Program-made: the position numbers and the translations under genes
Notes under the pieces: generated by a model
Databases searched by the model: none
The model's input: the letters and a program-made list of their open reading frames with translations, nothing else
What the model was told of the DNA's origin: nothing
In this document: positions 37,721 to 45,152 of the stretch, in pieces
How the letters are laid out: each line of letters begins with the position of its first letter
Position numbering within the stretch: position 1 is the first letter of the stretch
Source of the DNA: Flavobacteriales bacterium
GTDB taxonomy: Bacteria; Bacteroidota; Bacteroidia; Flavobacteriales_D; Sanyastnellaceae
Assembly (NCBI GenBank): GCA_002863125.1
Contig: PKEB01000023.1
Coordinates: 46,401-110,400 of the forward strand
Length of the DNA: 64,000 nt
Reading direction: 5' to 3'

Positions 37721-38474
37721 GGCTCCACCGGCGGATGCTGTGAAAGGCATGCGTCAACCGGTCGTCCCGTTGAATTCCTTCGGGCACCAGCGCATCCACA
37801 CGTACCTCTCCGGCCGCATGAACAATGGTCGTGGCGTCGATTAAAACACCCACGTGCACGACCTTTCCAGCTTCGTTTTGAAAGAACACCATATCCCCTC
37901 GCTGCTGCTCGCCCCACGAAATGGACGGTCCCACCTCGGCTTGTTGAGACGCGTCGCGTGGCACGTCCTGTCCCGTCATTTTCCAGGCCAACTGAACCAA
38001 CCCTGAGCAGTCAATACCAGTGGCCGTTTTCCCGCCCCACAAATACGGAGCGCCAAGGAATTGCTGGGCTGCTTCGACCGCATCTTCAGCCGCTTCCAAT
38101 GCGCGGCCCACTGGCTCGACGGGTTCAAGTCCGTTGCCATTGAGGGACCAATGGCCTGCATCGCTGCGCAGAAGTCGGCTCCCCGCTGGGTAATGCATCA
38201 AAGCACCATCGCTGCGAAGCCATCCGGAAAAAGGCGCTTGCAGAATGAATGCCGATCCGGGATCATCTGCGGGAGCCGCCCATTGCTTGCGATCCACCCA
38301 TCCTGTATAGCCATCCGATTCCAATTGGAGGTGGATCCAGTCTTTTGTTCCGGTGTTCAGCACCACAGCCCGTTCTCCGGCCAATGCTTGCGTGCACAGT
38401 TCAGCGCGGTCACTCGCATCGACCCGAACCGGGCCGACAGGAACAACAAGCACGATGCGATCACCTTGCTGCAT
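37710..38474 (-). CDS. NlpC/P60 peptidoglycan endopeptidase with SH3 domain
   Basis: A 254-residue cell-wall hydrolase or toxin-like peptidase. Two bacterial SH3-type domains fill about 1-120 (GWVDRKQW). The NlpC/P60 domain (about 125-250) has catalytic Cys156 in [12 protein letters not shown], His207 in VVHVGVLID and third polar residue His219 in TIVHAAGEV. No signal peptide is visible although substrates are outside the cytoplasm; this is common in Bacteroidota homologues of the YkfC type, which act on recycled muropeptides inside the cell. It overlaps the dehydrogenase stop by 11 bases and follows the thiolase gene by six bases, an operon. Confidence 0.87.
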   Translation of the reverse strand: MQQGDRIVLVVPVGPVRVDASDRAELCTQALAGERAVVLNTGTKDWIHLQLESDGYTGWVDRKQWAAPADDPGSAFILQAPFSGWLRSDGALMHYPAGSRLLRSDAGHWSLNGNGLEPVEPVGRALEAAEDAVEAAQQFLGAPYLWGGKTATGIDCSGLVQLAWKMTGQDVPRDASQQAEVGPSISWGEQQRGDMVFFQNEAGKVVHVGVLIDATTIVHAAGEVRVDALVPEGIQRDDRLTHAFHSIRRWSLKG

Positions 38475-38480
38475 GGACGA

Positions 38481-39659
38481 TTAAACCAATTCAACCATCA
38501 AAGCGGAAGCACCTCCGCCACCGTTGCAAATGCCTGCACCGCCTTTTTTCAAGTTGCGAGCCCGCAAGGCATGGATCAACGTCACCACGATGCGTGAACC
38601 GCTGGAACCGAGCGGATGGCCGAGCGAGACGGCACCGCCGTTGACGTTGACTTTGGCAGCGTCGAGACCCAACAGGTCGACATTGACCAATCCGACAACC
38701 GAAAAGGCTTCATTCAATTCCCACAGGTCCACGTCATCGGACTGCCAGCCAGCTTTATCCAATGCGCGGGGCACGGCCTTCGAAGGCGCAGTGGTGAACC
38801 ATTCTGGGGCGTGGGCTGCATCGGCCGTTGAGGCGATGCAAGCAATGGGAGTCCAGCCATTGGCTTGGATGGCTTCTTCCGATGCGAGGACCAAAGCACT
38901 CGCTCCGTCGTTGAGGGTGGAGGCGTTGGCCGCCGTTACGGTACCATCTTTCTGGAAGGCCGGGCGCAGCGTGCGGACCTTCTCCATTTTGACTTGGCTG
39001 AATTCCTGGTCGGTATCCACGTGGATCGGGTCGCCTTTGCGCTGGGGAACGGCGACGGGAACCACTTCATCCGCGAATGCACCTTCGGACCATGCCTTGG
39101 CCGAACGCGTGTAGCTCTCGATGGCGAAGTCATCTTGGGCTTCTCGGCTGATGTTGTGCTCCTTGGCGCAGAGCTCGGCGCAATTGCCCATGTGGGTGGC
39201 GTTGTAAACATCGGTCAGACCGTCCAGCAGCATCCCGTCTTTCATTTTGACATCGCCGAACTTGGTGCCGGACCGAGCGTCAAAGTAATGGGGGACGCGG
39301 CTCATGTTTTCCATGCCTCCCGCGACAGCGACCTGAATGTCACCGCTCGCGATAGCTTGAGCAGCCAACGCGATGGACTTCATGCCACTGGAACACACCT
39401 TGTTGATGGTGGTGCACGGTACGTCGTTCGGGATGCCTGCCGCCATGGCTGCTTGACGCGCGGGCGCTTGTCCAAGTCCAGCTTGCAGCACGTTGCCCAT
39501 GAACACCTCTTCAACTCGGTCAGCGGCCACTCCGCCTTTCTCAAGCGCCCCTCGGATTGCGGCGGCACCGAGGTCCGTGGCCGACACGGAGGACAAGGCT
39601 CCTAAAAAACTTCCCATCGGCGTTCGCACCGCGGAAACAATGTAAACTGCTTTGCTCAT
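38481..39659 (-). CDS. Acetyl-CoA C-acyltransferase (thiolase)
   Basis: A 392-residue thiolase, either degradative (3-ketoacyl-CoA cleavage) or condensing two acetyl-CoA. The nucleophile is Cys89 in NKVCSSGMKSI. The N-terminal signature is SAVRTPMGSF, the C-terminal ones NVNGGAVSLGHPLGSSG (with catalytic His near residue 348) and GICNGGGGASALMVE (second Cys, near residue 378). Length is normal. It forms an operon with the NlpC gene downstream. Together with the 3-hydroxyacyl-CoA dehydrogenase and HMG-CoA lyase it supports acyl-CoA degradation. A Met two codons upstream is equally possible. Confidence 0.94.
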   Translation of the reverse strand: MSKAVYIVSAVRTPMGSFLGALSSVSATDLGAAAIRGALEKGGVAADRVEEVFMGNVLQAGLGQAPARQAAMAAGIPNDVPCTTINKVCSSGMKSIALAAQAIASGDIQVAVAGGMENMSRVPHYFDARSGTKFGDVKMKDGMLLDGLTDVYNATHMGNCAELCAKEHNISREAQDDFAIESYTRSAKAWSEGAFADEVVPVAVPQRKGDPIHVDTDQEFSQVKMEKVRTLRPAFQKDGTVTAANASTLNDGASALVLASEEAIQANGWTPIACIASTADAAHAPEWFTTAPSKAVPRALDKAGWQSDDVDLWELNEAFSVVGLVNVDLLGLDAAKVNVNGGAVSLGHPLGSSGSRIVVTLIHALRARNLKKGGAGICNGGGGASALMVELV

Positions 39660-39675
39660 TGTCATTGAATTTCGG

Positions 39676-39683
39676 CAAATTTA
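39676..39683 (-). promoter_or_regulatory. -7 box (TAAATTTG) of the thiolase operon
   Basis: A perfect TAnnTTTG match on the minus strand, 16 bases before the ATG. Confidence 0.6.
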
Positions 39684-39796
39684 ACGGCTATTGGCTCCCC
39701 GGTGGGCTCCTTGCGCGGTGTTTGGCACGGTGATTGGGTTTATCCTGGCAACAAGCACATGAGCTTATGCATCAGGTGAATTTGGTTTAGGTTAAG

Positions 39797-39834
39797 CAAA
39801 GCACTGGGAAACGTCCCGGTGCTTTGTTCTTTTT
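39797..39834 (+). terminator. Strong plus-strand terminator with no annotated gene in front
   Basis: A 13-pair stem (39797-39809 with 39814-39826, one G-T pair), loop AACG, then TTCTTTTT. The only plus-strand material before it is about 110 bases after the divergent thiolase promoter, which contains no frame beyond a six-codon ATG...TGA (MSLCIR). It may end a small RNA or act as an attenuator for the 61-codon gene beyond. Confidence 0.75.
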
Positions 39835-39942
39835 ACATGGCATTCAACGAGTTAGCGAATAAGGACTCAAAAACCCGGGCAGAATTGCAACCATTTTCCT
39901 CGGGATGCCGTACCAAGACGACGATTCTTACAACACGTTCTC

Positions 39943-40128
39943 ATGTCCATCACAGGTATCCCCATTATGCAATCACCAAGCGCACTCGAGCAATACAAAA
40001 CGCTCATTCGCCACGTGCATGCGGAGCCAGTCATGATCCGGAGAGCGATGCGAATCGCCTTCCGCAATTTGAACCCGAAGGAGTCCATTGAACTCCGGAA
40101 TTGGCTCGAAAACAGGTACTCACTTTAA
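39943..40128 (+). CDS. Small helical protein of unknown function (61 aa or 53 aa)
   Basis: A 61-codon frame, MSITGIPIMQSPSALEQY onward, predicted mostly helical and basic (VMIRRAMRIAFRN, then ESIELRNWLENRYSL). The ninth residue is a second Met, perhaps the real start. No signal peptide or known motif. In its favour: it sits between two strong plus-strand terminators and the second one follows the stop by only 18 bases. Against it: no promoter box is obvious and it is short. Confidence 0.5.
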   Translation: MSITGIPIMQSPSALEQYKTLIRHVHAEPVMIRRAMRIAFRNLNPKESIELRNWLENRYSL

Positions 40129-40146
40129 CGAAACACTTCACTCAGC

Positions 40147-40172
40147 AAAGCACCCTTACCGGTGCTTTTTTT
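40147..40172 (+). terminator. Terminator overlapping the end of the pseudouridine synthase gene
   Basis: Eight-pair stem AAAGCACC/GGTGCTTT (40147-40154 with 40161-40168), loop of six, then a run of T. The convergent pseudouridine-synthase gene encodes its last codons and stop within this hairpin. The stem repeats the outer arm of the terminator 350 bases upstream. Confidence 0.8.
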
Positions 40173-41118
40173 GTTTCCCACGTGGGGGACGTTCGCGTTG
40201 TTCGCCTTCGCGTTGTTTGCGTTTCCAGTTGGGCTCCGCTTTGGGGCCCTTGCCTCCTTTCATGAGGTTGAGGAAGGGTTGCGGCACACGGGACTTGACG
40301 TTGATCACCTGACCGTCGGGCCCGATCAAATCCACCCCAAACAAGTGCAAGCCGCTGCGGCCAAGCGGATCCGGCATCTCCTTGCCCTTCCCGATTAAGA
40401 GGCATTGCTGGCGGCGGAGGCCACTCATGAGCAAAGGCACATGCTCGAATCCCGCTTCCATCTTCAACAGGGTATGCGCCGGAGTGGCACGCATGGTGCG
40501 GTAGGCGAACTCGTGCTTCGTTCGCTTTTTCTTCCCCTCTTCCTGATTGAAGCAGAACAGCACGTCGTCTGCAGGCAAGTGGCCTTCCACCAACACATAC
40601 ATGCGGCGCTGAAAGTGCTGCCATTGGTCTTGGAGGTGCTTTCTCCAAACGAGGTTCTTGGCAATGATGCTGATGCCTGACGACTCCTTCTCAATGCGGT
40701 TGACAAATTGAATGCACTCGCATTTGGGCCGCGCCTTGGTCATCCACAGCTTCATGGCCGTGAACGACGTCTTTACCTGCGGCTTGGGAGAGGCAAACAC
40801 CATGCCCGCTGGCTTGATGTAGGCCAAGATGTTCTCGTCCTCGTACACCACTTCATAAGGCGATTTTGAGGCCTTGGCCCGATCGGAGGCACTGCCGCCC
40901 AAGTCAAAATCTTTGACGCTTTTGCGAGCAGCAAGTGATTGCCATGTCACGGTTTGGCCTTCCTTCAAGTCGGCAGAGGGGATTTTGAGTACCTCGCCAT
41001 CGACCGTAACGGCCCCTGCCTTGATGGCTGTTCGGGCACGGGTACGTGTTGAGTACTGACCGTGTTCCATCAAAAAATCCAGCAACGGCGCATCCGCCTT
41101 GACCTGCTTGCTTTCCAT
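40156..41118 (-). CDS. RluA-family pseudouridine synthase with altered catalytic motif
   Basis: A 320-residue protein: S4 RNA-binding domain at about 10-60 (PLLDFLMEH...RARTAIKAGAVTVDG), then an RluA-type catalytic domain at about 88-285 (YEDENILAYIKPAGM, later GLHLFGVDLIGPDG). In the family the reactive Asp lies in HRLD(R/K)xTSG; here the text is NRIEKESSG with Glu143 in its place and Asn140 for the His. The Arg141 and the SSG are kept. The codon is a plain GAG, so no frameshift is involved. The C-terminal 35 residues are Lys/Arg/Glu-rich. It may be a reduced-activity or binding-only paralogue. A TACCTTCG box lies four bases before the ATG. Confidence 0.85.
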   Translation of the reverse strand: MESKQVKADAPLLDFLMEHGQYSTRTRARTAIKAGAVTVDGEVLKIPSADLKEGQTVTWQSLAARKSVKDFDLGGSASDRAKASKSPYEVVYEDENILAYIKPAGMVFASPKPQVKTSFTAMKLWMTKARPKCECIQFVNRIEKESSGISIIAKNLVWRKHLQDQWQHFQRRMYVLVEGHLPADDVLFCFNQEEGKKKRTKHEFAYRTMRATPAHTLLKMEAGFEHVPLLMSGLRRQQCLLIGKGKEMPDPLGRSGLHLFGVDLIGPDGQVINVKSRVPQPFLNLMKGGKGPKAEPNWKRKQREGEQRERPPRGKQKKHR

Positions 41119-41122
41119 GGCG

Positions 41123-41130
41123 CGAAGGTA
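41123..41130 (-). promoter_or_regulatory. -7-like box (TACCTTCG) four bases before a start codon
   Basis: One mismatch to TAnnTTTG; spacer CGCC to the pseudouridine synthase ATG. Confidence 0.45.
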
Positions 41131-41172
41131 CTGACTCCGGTGCCTTGGCCGACCGGATTCGCAAAAGAGGGA

Positions 41173-41904
41173 TTAAGCTTCGGCGTCCGTTGAGGAACTC
41201 ATGGTGTGGAAGACGTTCTGTACGTCATCATCTTCCTCCAGTCGCTCAATCAGTTTTTCGACTTCAGCCGTGGCCTCTGGATCCAATTCCTTGGTGGTGT
41301 TCGGCACACGTTCGAGGCCCGATTCCACAATCTCCATTCCGTCCGCTTCCAATTTGGACTGCAATTGGCCGAAGGATTCAAACGTACCCGTGATGACCAA
41401 GGCGTCCTCGTCCGCACTCACTTCTTCTGCGCCGTAGTCAATCAGCTCCAATTCCAATTCCTCCGCATCGACGCCCGCCGCGTTGATCTTGAAGAAGCAC
41501 ACGTGATCGAACATGAATTCGACGGAACCTGATGTTCCGAGGTTGCCGTTGCATTTGTTGAAATGGCTGCGGACGTTGGCCACCGTGCGGTTGTTGTTGT
41601 CCGTTGCGGTCTCCACAAAAACAGCGATGCCGTGCGGCGCGTACCCTTCGAAATTGACCTCCTTGTAGTCGGAGGTGTCCTTATCGGTCGCTTTCTTAAT
41701 GGCGCGCTCGACGTTGTCCTTGGGCATGTTGGCAGCGCGGCAGTTCTGCAAAACTGCGCGCAAGCGCGGGTTCATGTCGGGATCCGAACCATTGCCTTCG
41801 CGGATGGCGATGATGATGTCCTTGTTCAGGCGTGCAAACGTCTTGGACATCGCAGCCCACCGCTTGAATTTGCGTGCTTTTCGGAATTCAAAGGCTCTTC
41901 CCAT
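41173..41904 (-). CDS. yebC: YebC/PmpR-family protein
   Basis: A 243-residue cytoplasmic protein of the YebC/TACO1 family, long described as a DNA-binding regulator and more recently linked to translation through polyproline stretches. It starts MGRAFEFRKARKFKRWA, the usual variant of the GHSKW motif. The following blocks AIREGNGSDPDMNPRLRAVL, NMPKDNVERAIKKA and EGYAPHGIAVFVETATDN are diagnostic, as is the acidic third domain. Length is normal. It follows the pseudouridine synthase gene's promoter by about 40 bases and is transcribed toward it, so the two may be co-transcribed. Confidence 0.93.
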   Translation of the reverse strand: MGRAFEFRKARKFKRWAAMSKTFARLNKDIIIAIREGNGSDPDMNPRLRAVLQNCRAANMPKDNVERAIKKATDKDTSDYKEVNFEGYAPHGIAVFVETATDNNNRTVANVRSHFNKCNGNLGTSGSVEFMFDHVCFFKINAAGVDAEELELELIDYGAEEVSADEDALVITGTFESFGQLQSKLEADGMEIVESGLERVPNTTKELDPEATAEVEKLIERLEEDDDVQNVFHTMSSSTDAEA

Positions 41905-41980
41905 GGTTCAGTGCTTTCGGCAAATATCGCACCTTCAGGCTATTTGGCAATTCGCTTGAGGCCTTGACGAAAATTCCCGC

Positions 41981-41988
41981 TAATTTTG
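41981..41988 (+). promoter_or_regulatory. -7 box (TAATTTTG) of the cytochrome-YceI operon
   Basis: A perfect TAnnTTTG match ending five bases before the ATG of the cytochrome lipoprotein gene. Confidence 0.6.
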
Positions 41989-41993
41989 AAGCA

Positions 41994-42347
41994 ATGCGAT
42001 GTCTTTCACTTGTTATACTCGTGGCTCTTCTGGCGGCGTGCCGCTATGATGTAGAGGAAACGCTCTACGGGACAAATTGTCCCGATGTCATCGAAACGTA
42101 CGAAGGCAGCGTGCGTCCATTGCTGGAGGCACATTGCACGGGTTGCCACAGCGGGGCCTTTCCGGAAAGCGGCCTCGATCTCACCACCTATGCCTCTGCC
42201 CGTCAGGCTACCTTGGAGGGTTCGTTGCTTGACGTGTTGGTTTTGCCTGAATCCAATTCACTCTCCATGCCACCCAACGGAGCATTGGACTCGTGCCAGA
42301 TCGCCCTTTTGCAAAATTGGGCCGCGTTGGGAGCCCCTGAATTCTGA
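41994..42347 (+). CDS. Small c-type cytochrome lipoprotein
   Basis: A 117-residue exported protein with a lipobox at LLAAC (Cys16), so anchored to a membrane outside the cytoplasm. A single heme-c site CTGCH (48-52) lies in LLEAHCTGCHSG, and SLSMPPNG near residue 96 supplies a likely Met ligand. This short one-heme form with a conserved Cys pair elsewhere (NCPDVIETY, ALDSCQIALL) is usual in Bacteroidota. It is the first gene of four in one direction with gaps of three bases, an overlap of one base and 11 bases. Role: electron transfer with the following YceI and barrel proteins, inferred from their linkage. Confidence 0.87.
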   Translation: MRCLSLVILVALLAACRYDVEETLYGTNCPDVIETYEGSVRPLLEAHCTGCHSGAFPESGLDLTTYASARQATLEGSLLDVLVLPESNSLSMPPNGALDSCQIALLQNWAALGAPEF

Positions 42348-42350
42348 ACC

Positions 42351-42896
42351 ATGAACAAATCCATCCTCCTATTCGCTGTCCTCTTGTGCAGCTTGCCGTT
42401 TGCCGCTAACGCTCAGCAATACCTGACGCGGGAAGGCCAGGTGCGGTTTTTCTCAACCACCCCCATCGAAGACATCGAAGCCCACAACCAGCAGATGACA
42501 GCCTTGCTTCAAGCAGACGGCGCCTTTGCATTTCGGGTGCCGGTGCTGGGTTTTCGCTTCGAAAAAGCCCTCATGGAAGAACACTTCAACGAGAACTACC
42601 TCGAATCGCACACCTACCCCAACGGCTCGTTTGAAGGCAGCATTGGCGGTTTAGATGCGGCCTTGAAGGACGGGAAGCAACATGCTGTCGTGGCCAAGGG
42701 TTCACTGACCATCCACGGGGTCGTCCAGGAACGGGAAATCCCATCGAAAGTACAATGGAATGGAACCGGGTGGGACATTGAATCGGTATTTGAAGTGGCA
42801 CCTGCCGACCACGACATCGCCATCCCCAAAGTGGTAAGGAATAAAATCGCACCGTCCATCGAAGTCACGGTAACCGCCACGCTAATCCCACGCTGA
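42351..42896 (+). CDS. YceI-family periplasmic protein
   Basis: A 181-residue periplasmic lipocalin-like protein, signal peptide MNKSILLFAVLLCSLPFAANA. Family marks: YLTREGQVRFFSTTPIEDIEA (read over 23-43), FEKALMEEHFNENYLES and FEGSI, which form a closed beta-barrel binding isoprenoid lipids such as ubiquinone precursors in known members. Its link to a cytochrome and DUF5777 barrel is a recurring Bacteroidota arrangement. The stop shares one base with the next start (TGATG). Confidence 0.9.
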   Translation: MNKSILLFAVLLCSLPFAANAQQYLTREGQVRFFSTTPIEDIEAHNQQMTALLQADGAFAFRVPVLGFRFEKALMEEHFNENYLESHTYPNGSFEGSIGGLDAALKDGKQHAVVAKGSLTIHGVVQEREIPSKVQWNGTGWDIESVFEVAPADHDIAIPKVVRNKIAPSIEVTVTATLIPR

Positions 42897-43768
42897 TGCG
42901 AACACTCCCTGCAATCATTCTGGGCTGCATCTTTACCGTTGGCTCACCGGACGGCGCAGCAAAGGCCCAAAGCCTGCTGGACGGCATCGAAGTCGCTCCA
43001 CTCGTCATCACCCCTGTATCCGCTACGTTCAAAGACACGCGGATCATCAACGTCCAGAGCAACGAGACGCCGGGGAAGAACGTACTTCATTTTGTCATCG
43101 CCCACCGCTTTGGCCAAATCAACGAAGGCGCTTACGCCCTGTGGGGATTGGACAACGCCAGCATGCGCATGGCCTTCGACTATGGCATCACCGATCGATT
43201 GGCCGTCGGCGTCGCGCGCAGCACCTTCCAAAAAACCTACGAAGCCAACATTAAATGGCGGGCCTTGCGGCAAAACTCCGACAAAAGCATGCCCGTCAGC
43301 GTTACGCTGTACTCGGTGGCCATGGCCAATGGACTGAAGTGGAGCGATCCCACGCGCGAGAATTTTTTCACTTCGCGGTTGAGTTACGTGAACCAAGCCA
43401 TCGTCGCCAAGAAATGGAGTTCCAAGCTGAGCACCGCGCTGATTCCGTCGTTCATCCACCGCAACTTGGTGGAGACCCTCGCCGATGCCAATGACCAATG
43501 GACCTTGGGCGCCGGGGCGCGATACAAGTTGACATCGCGTGCGAGCATCAACGCCGAATACCACTTCGCTATCGCGGGATTGCCGACGGATCACGTGAAC
43601 AGTTTGTCAATTGGCATGGATATTGAAACAGGAGGTCATGTCTTCCAGCTGCACGTCACGAATTCGCAAGGCATGTTCGAACGGGCATTCCTCACCGAGA
43701 CCGGTGGACGGTGGCGGGAAGGCGCACTGTATTTCGGATTCAATTTGAGCCGCGTCTTTGATTTTTAA
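42896..43768 (+). CDS. DUF5777-family outer-membrane beta-barrel protein
   Basis: A 290-residue exported protein with a signal peptide ending near residue 24 (AKAQS). Family text: LVITPVSATFKDTRIINVQS, NVLHFVIAHRFGQIN, ALWGLDNASMRMAFDYGI and LAVGVARSTFQKTYE, alternating beta strands ending in Phe (RVFDF). Probably an outer-membrane barrel of unknown cargo; position in this operon suggests an electron-transfer or lipid link. It starts within the YceI stop. Confidence 0.85.
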   Translation: MRTLPAIILGCIFTVGSPDGAAKAQSLLDGIEVAPLVITPVSATFKDTRIINVQSNETPGKNVLHFVIAHRFGQINEGAYALWGLDNASMRMAFDYGITDRLAVGVARSTFQKTYEANIKWRALRQNSDKSMPVSVTLYSVAMANGLKWSDPTRENFFTSRLSYVNQAIVAKKWSSKLSTALIPSFIHRNLVETLADANDQWTLGAGARYKLTSRASINAEYHFAIAGLPTDHVNSLSIGMDIETGGHVFQLHVTNSQGMFERAFLTETGGRWREGALYFGFNLSRVFDF

Positions 43769-43779
43769 ACACCTATGTG

Positions 43780-44559
43780 ATGAATGGACTCTTTTCCTCC
43801 CTTCTACTCGTAACGTCTATGGTCGTCGGGCACCATGCTGCAGCCACCACATGCCCCACTGATTCCACGGAAGTCCGGAACAAAGGCAAAATGGAATCCA
43901 AAGGAAACTGGAGTGGACTCTCATTCAGCGCCTTATCGATGGCGCAGTTCCAAGGCAATTTAGAAAACTACACCGCCACGTGGGGAGCGCGGGAAGACCT
44001 GGGGTTGACCACAGACGACGCCTTCGATTCGTTTCGCGTATCCATCAATCCCTTTGAACGCCGCCAAAAACTGCTCGGAGAATTCTTCGGAATCACGACT
44101 GGCATAGGATTCGATTGGATTCGACTAGGCGTTGCTCCCGACCGCGTACTCGGGTACGATGCATCCTCTGAAACCGTCGTGGCCACTGTGCTGGAACCCA
44201 ATTCGGCGGAAGTCACTGTGAACCGCATCAATGCCGTATACTTGCGCGTTCCAGTTCTAGCATCCGTGCACCTGTTCCGTTCTGGCGGCAGTGGATTGCA
44301 CGCAGAGGGCGGATTGGTCGCTGGCTACCTGCTGCACGGTAAGTACAACCCTGAATTCCAGTCCGGGACAACAGATACCGTTACAGAAGAAGACTTTCCT
44401 ATCACTCCTCTGCAACTGAGCGCACGCATTGGCGTAGGATTCGGAAAAGTCAGTTTGTTGGGCGAGGCGGCCTTGTTGCCGTTTTTCGACGAAAACCCTG
44501 CGGATTCCCCGAGCATGCACAGTTTTTCGGTTGGCATCCAAGTCGCTTTGAGCGATTGA
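43780..44559 (+). CDS. Outer-membrane beta-barrel protein of unknown function
   Basis: A 259-residue exported protein with signal peptide MNGLFSSLLLVTSMVVGHHAAATT. The mature part is a run of amphipathic beta strands (WSGLSFSALSMAQF, GITTGIGFDWIRLG, VYLRVPVLASVHLF, LQLSARIGVGFGKVSLLGE) typical of small outer-membrane barrels of the OmpA/porin_2 type found in Bacteroidota. Fourth in the cytochrome/YceI operon, 11 bases after DUF5777. The ATG used lies next to a GTG one codon upstream. Confidence 0.75.
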   Translation: MNGLFSSLLLVTSMVVGHHAAATTCPTDSTEVRNKGKMESKGNWSGLSFSALSMAQFQGNLENYTATWGAREDLGLTTDDAFDSFRVSINPFERRQKLLGEFFGITTGIGFDWIRLGVAPDRVLGYDASSETVVATVLEPNSAEVTVNRINAVYLRVPVLASVHLFRSGGSGLHAEGGLVAGYLLHGKYNPEFQSGTTDTVTEEDFPITPLQLSARIGVGFGKVSLLGEAALLPFFDENPADSPSMHSFSVGIQVALSD

Positions 44560-44603
44560 TTGCGGCCGTTTGAACCAACTGAGCACAGGGTTGTTCGATT
44601 GGC

Positions 44604-45152
44604 GTGTCTCACTCTACCACGTTATTCATTGTTGGCAATCCGCATGCGGATCGTTCGGCATTCATCGAAGCCATTCGACCTGCCCTTCAACCTCTCGGTA
44701 TGGAGTGGGTTTCGCTGGCCGAGGAAGCCACCGATGGCCACTTTGATGTCCCGGCCTTTCAAGCGCGCCTAACTGCAGCTTCCACGCTGGTTCTGCACTT
44801 TCCCTTATACTGGTACAGCCCACCGGCCTTAGTGAAGCACTGGTTGGATTCCATGCTGACCCCCGGTTGGGCTTTTCCAAGCGAAACATCCAAGCTGCAA
44901 GGCAAAACCTTGCTGGTCAGTGTGACCACAGGCGCTGCACTTTCCACTTTCCAAGCGGACGGATCCAATGGTTCCACCCTTGAAGAACTGCTGCTACCTT
45001 TGGAGCGAACGGCTGCGTACTGCGGCATGCATTGGGGTGGAATCGTCGCTTCCCAATGGAACCCAGCGGCCACCACCGACTCAGCGGCATTGAACTCCAG
45101 TGCAGAGCGCCACGCGTCCCTGCTGGTAGAGCGAATCAACGCACGAGGGTGA
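44604..45152 (+). CDS. Flavodoxin-like NAD(P)H-dependent oxidoreductase
   Basis: A 182-residue soluble flavoprotein of the NAD(P)H quinone reductase/KefF type. The fold begins TTLFIVGNPHADRSAF (FMN phosphate loop), then STLVLHFPLYWYSPPALVKHWLDSM, the family's central motif with PLYWYSPPAL, and LLVSVTTGA for the FMN edge. Two-electron reduction of quinones is likely; the substrate is unknown. GTG start. The last 17 bases run antisense into the end of the large adhesin gene. Confidence 0.88.
   Translation: MSHSTTLFIVGNPHADRSAFIEAIRPALQPLGMEWVSLAEEATDGHFDVPAFQARLTAASTLVLHFPLYWYSPPALVKHWLDSMLTPGWAFPSETSKLQGKTLLVSVTTGAALSTFQADGSNGSTLEELLLPLERTAAYCGMHWGGIVASQWNPAATTDSAALNSSAERHASLLVERINARG

Noticed and set aside
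39765..39785. Six-codon frame MSLCIR before the terminator, as an attenuation leader peptide
   Set aside because: No run of codons for one amino acid and no biosynthetic gene downstream.
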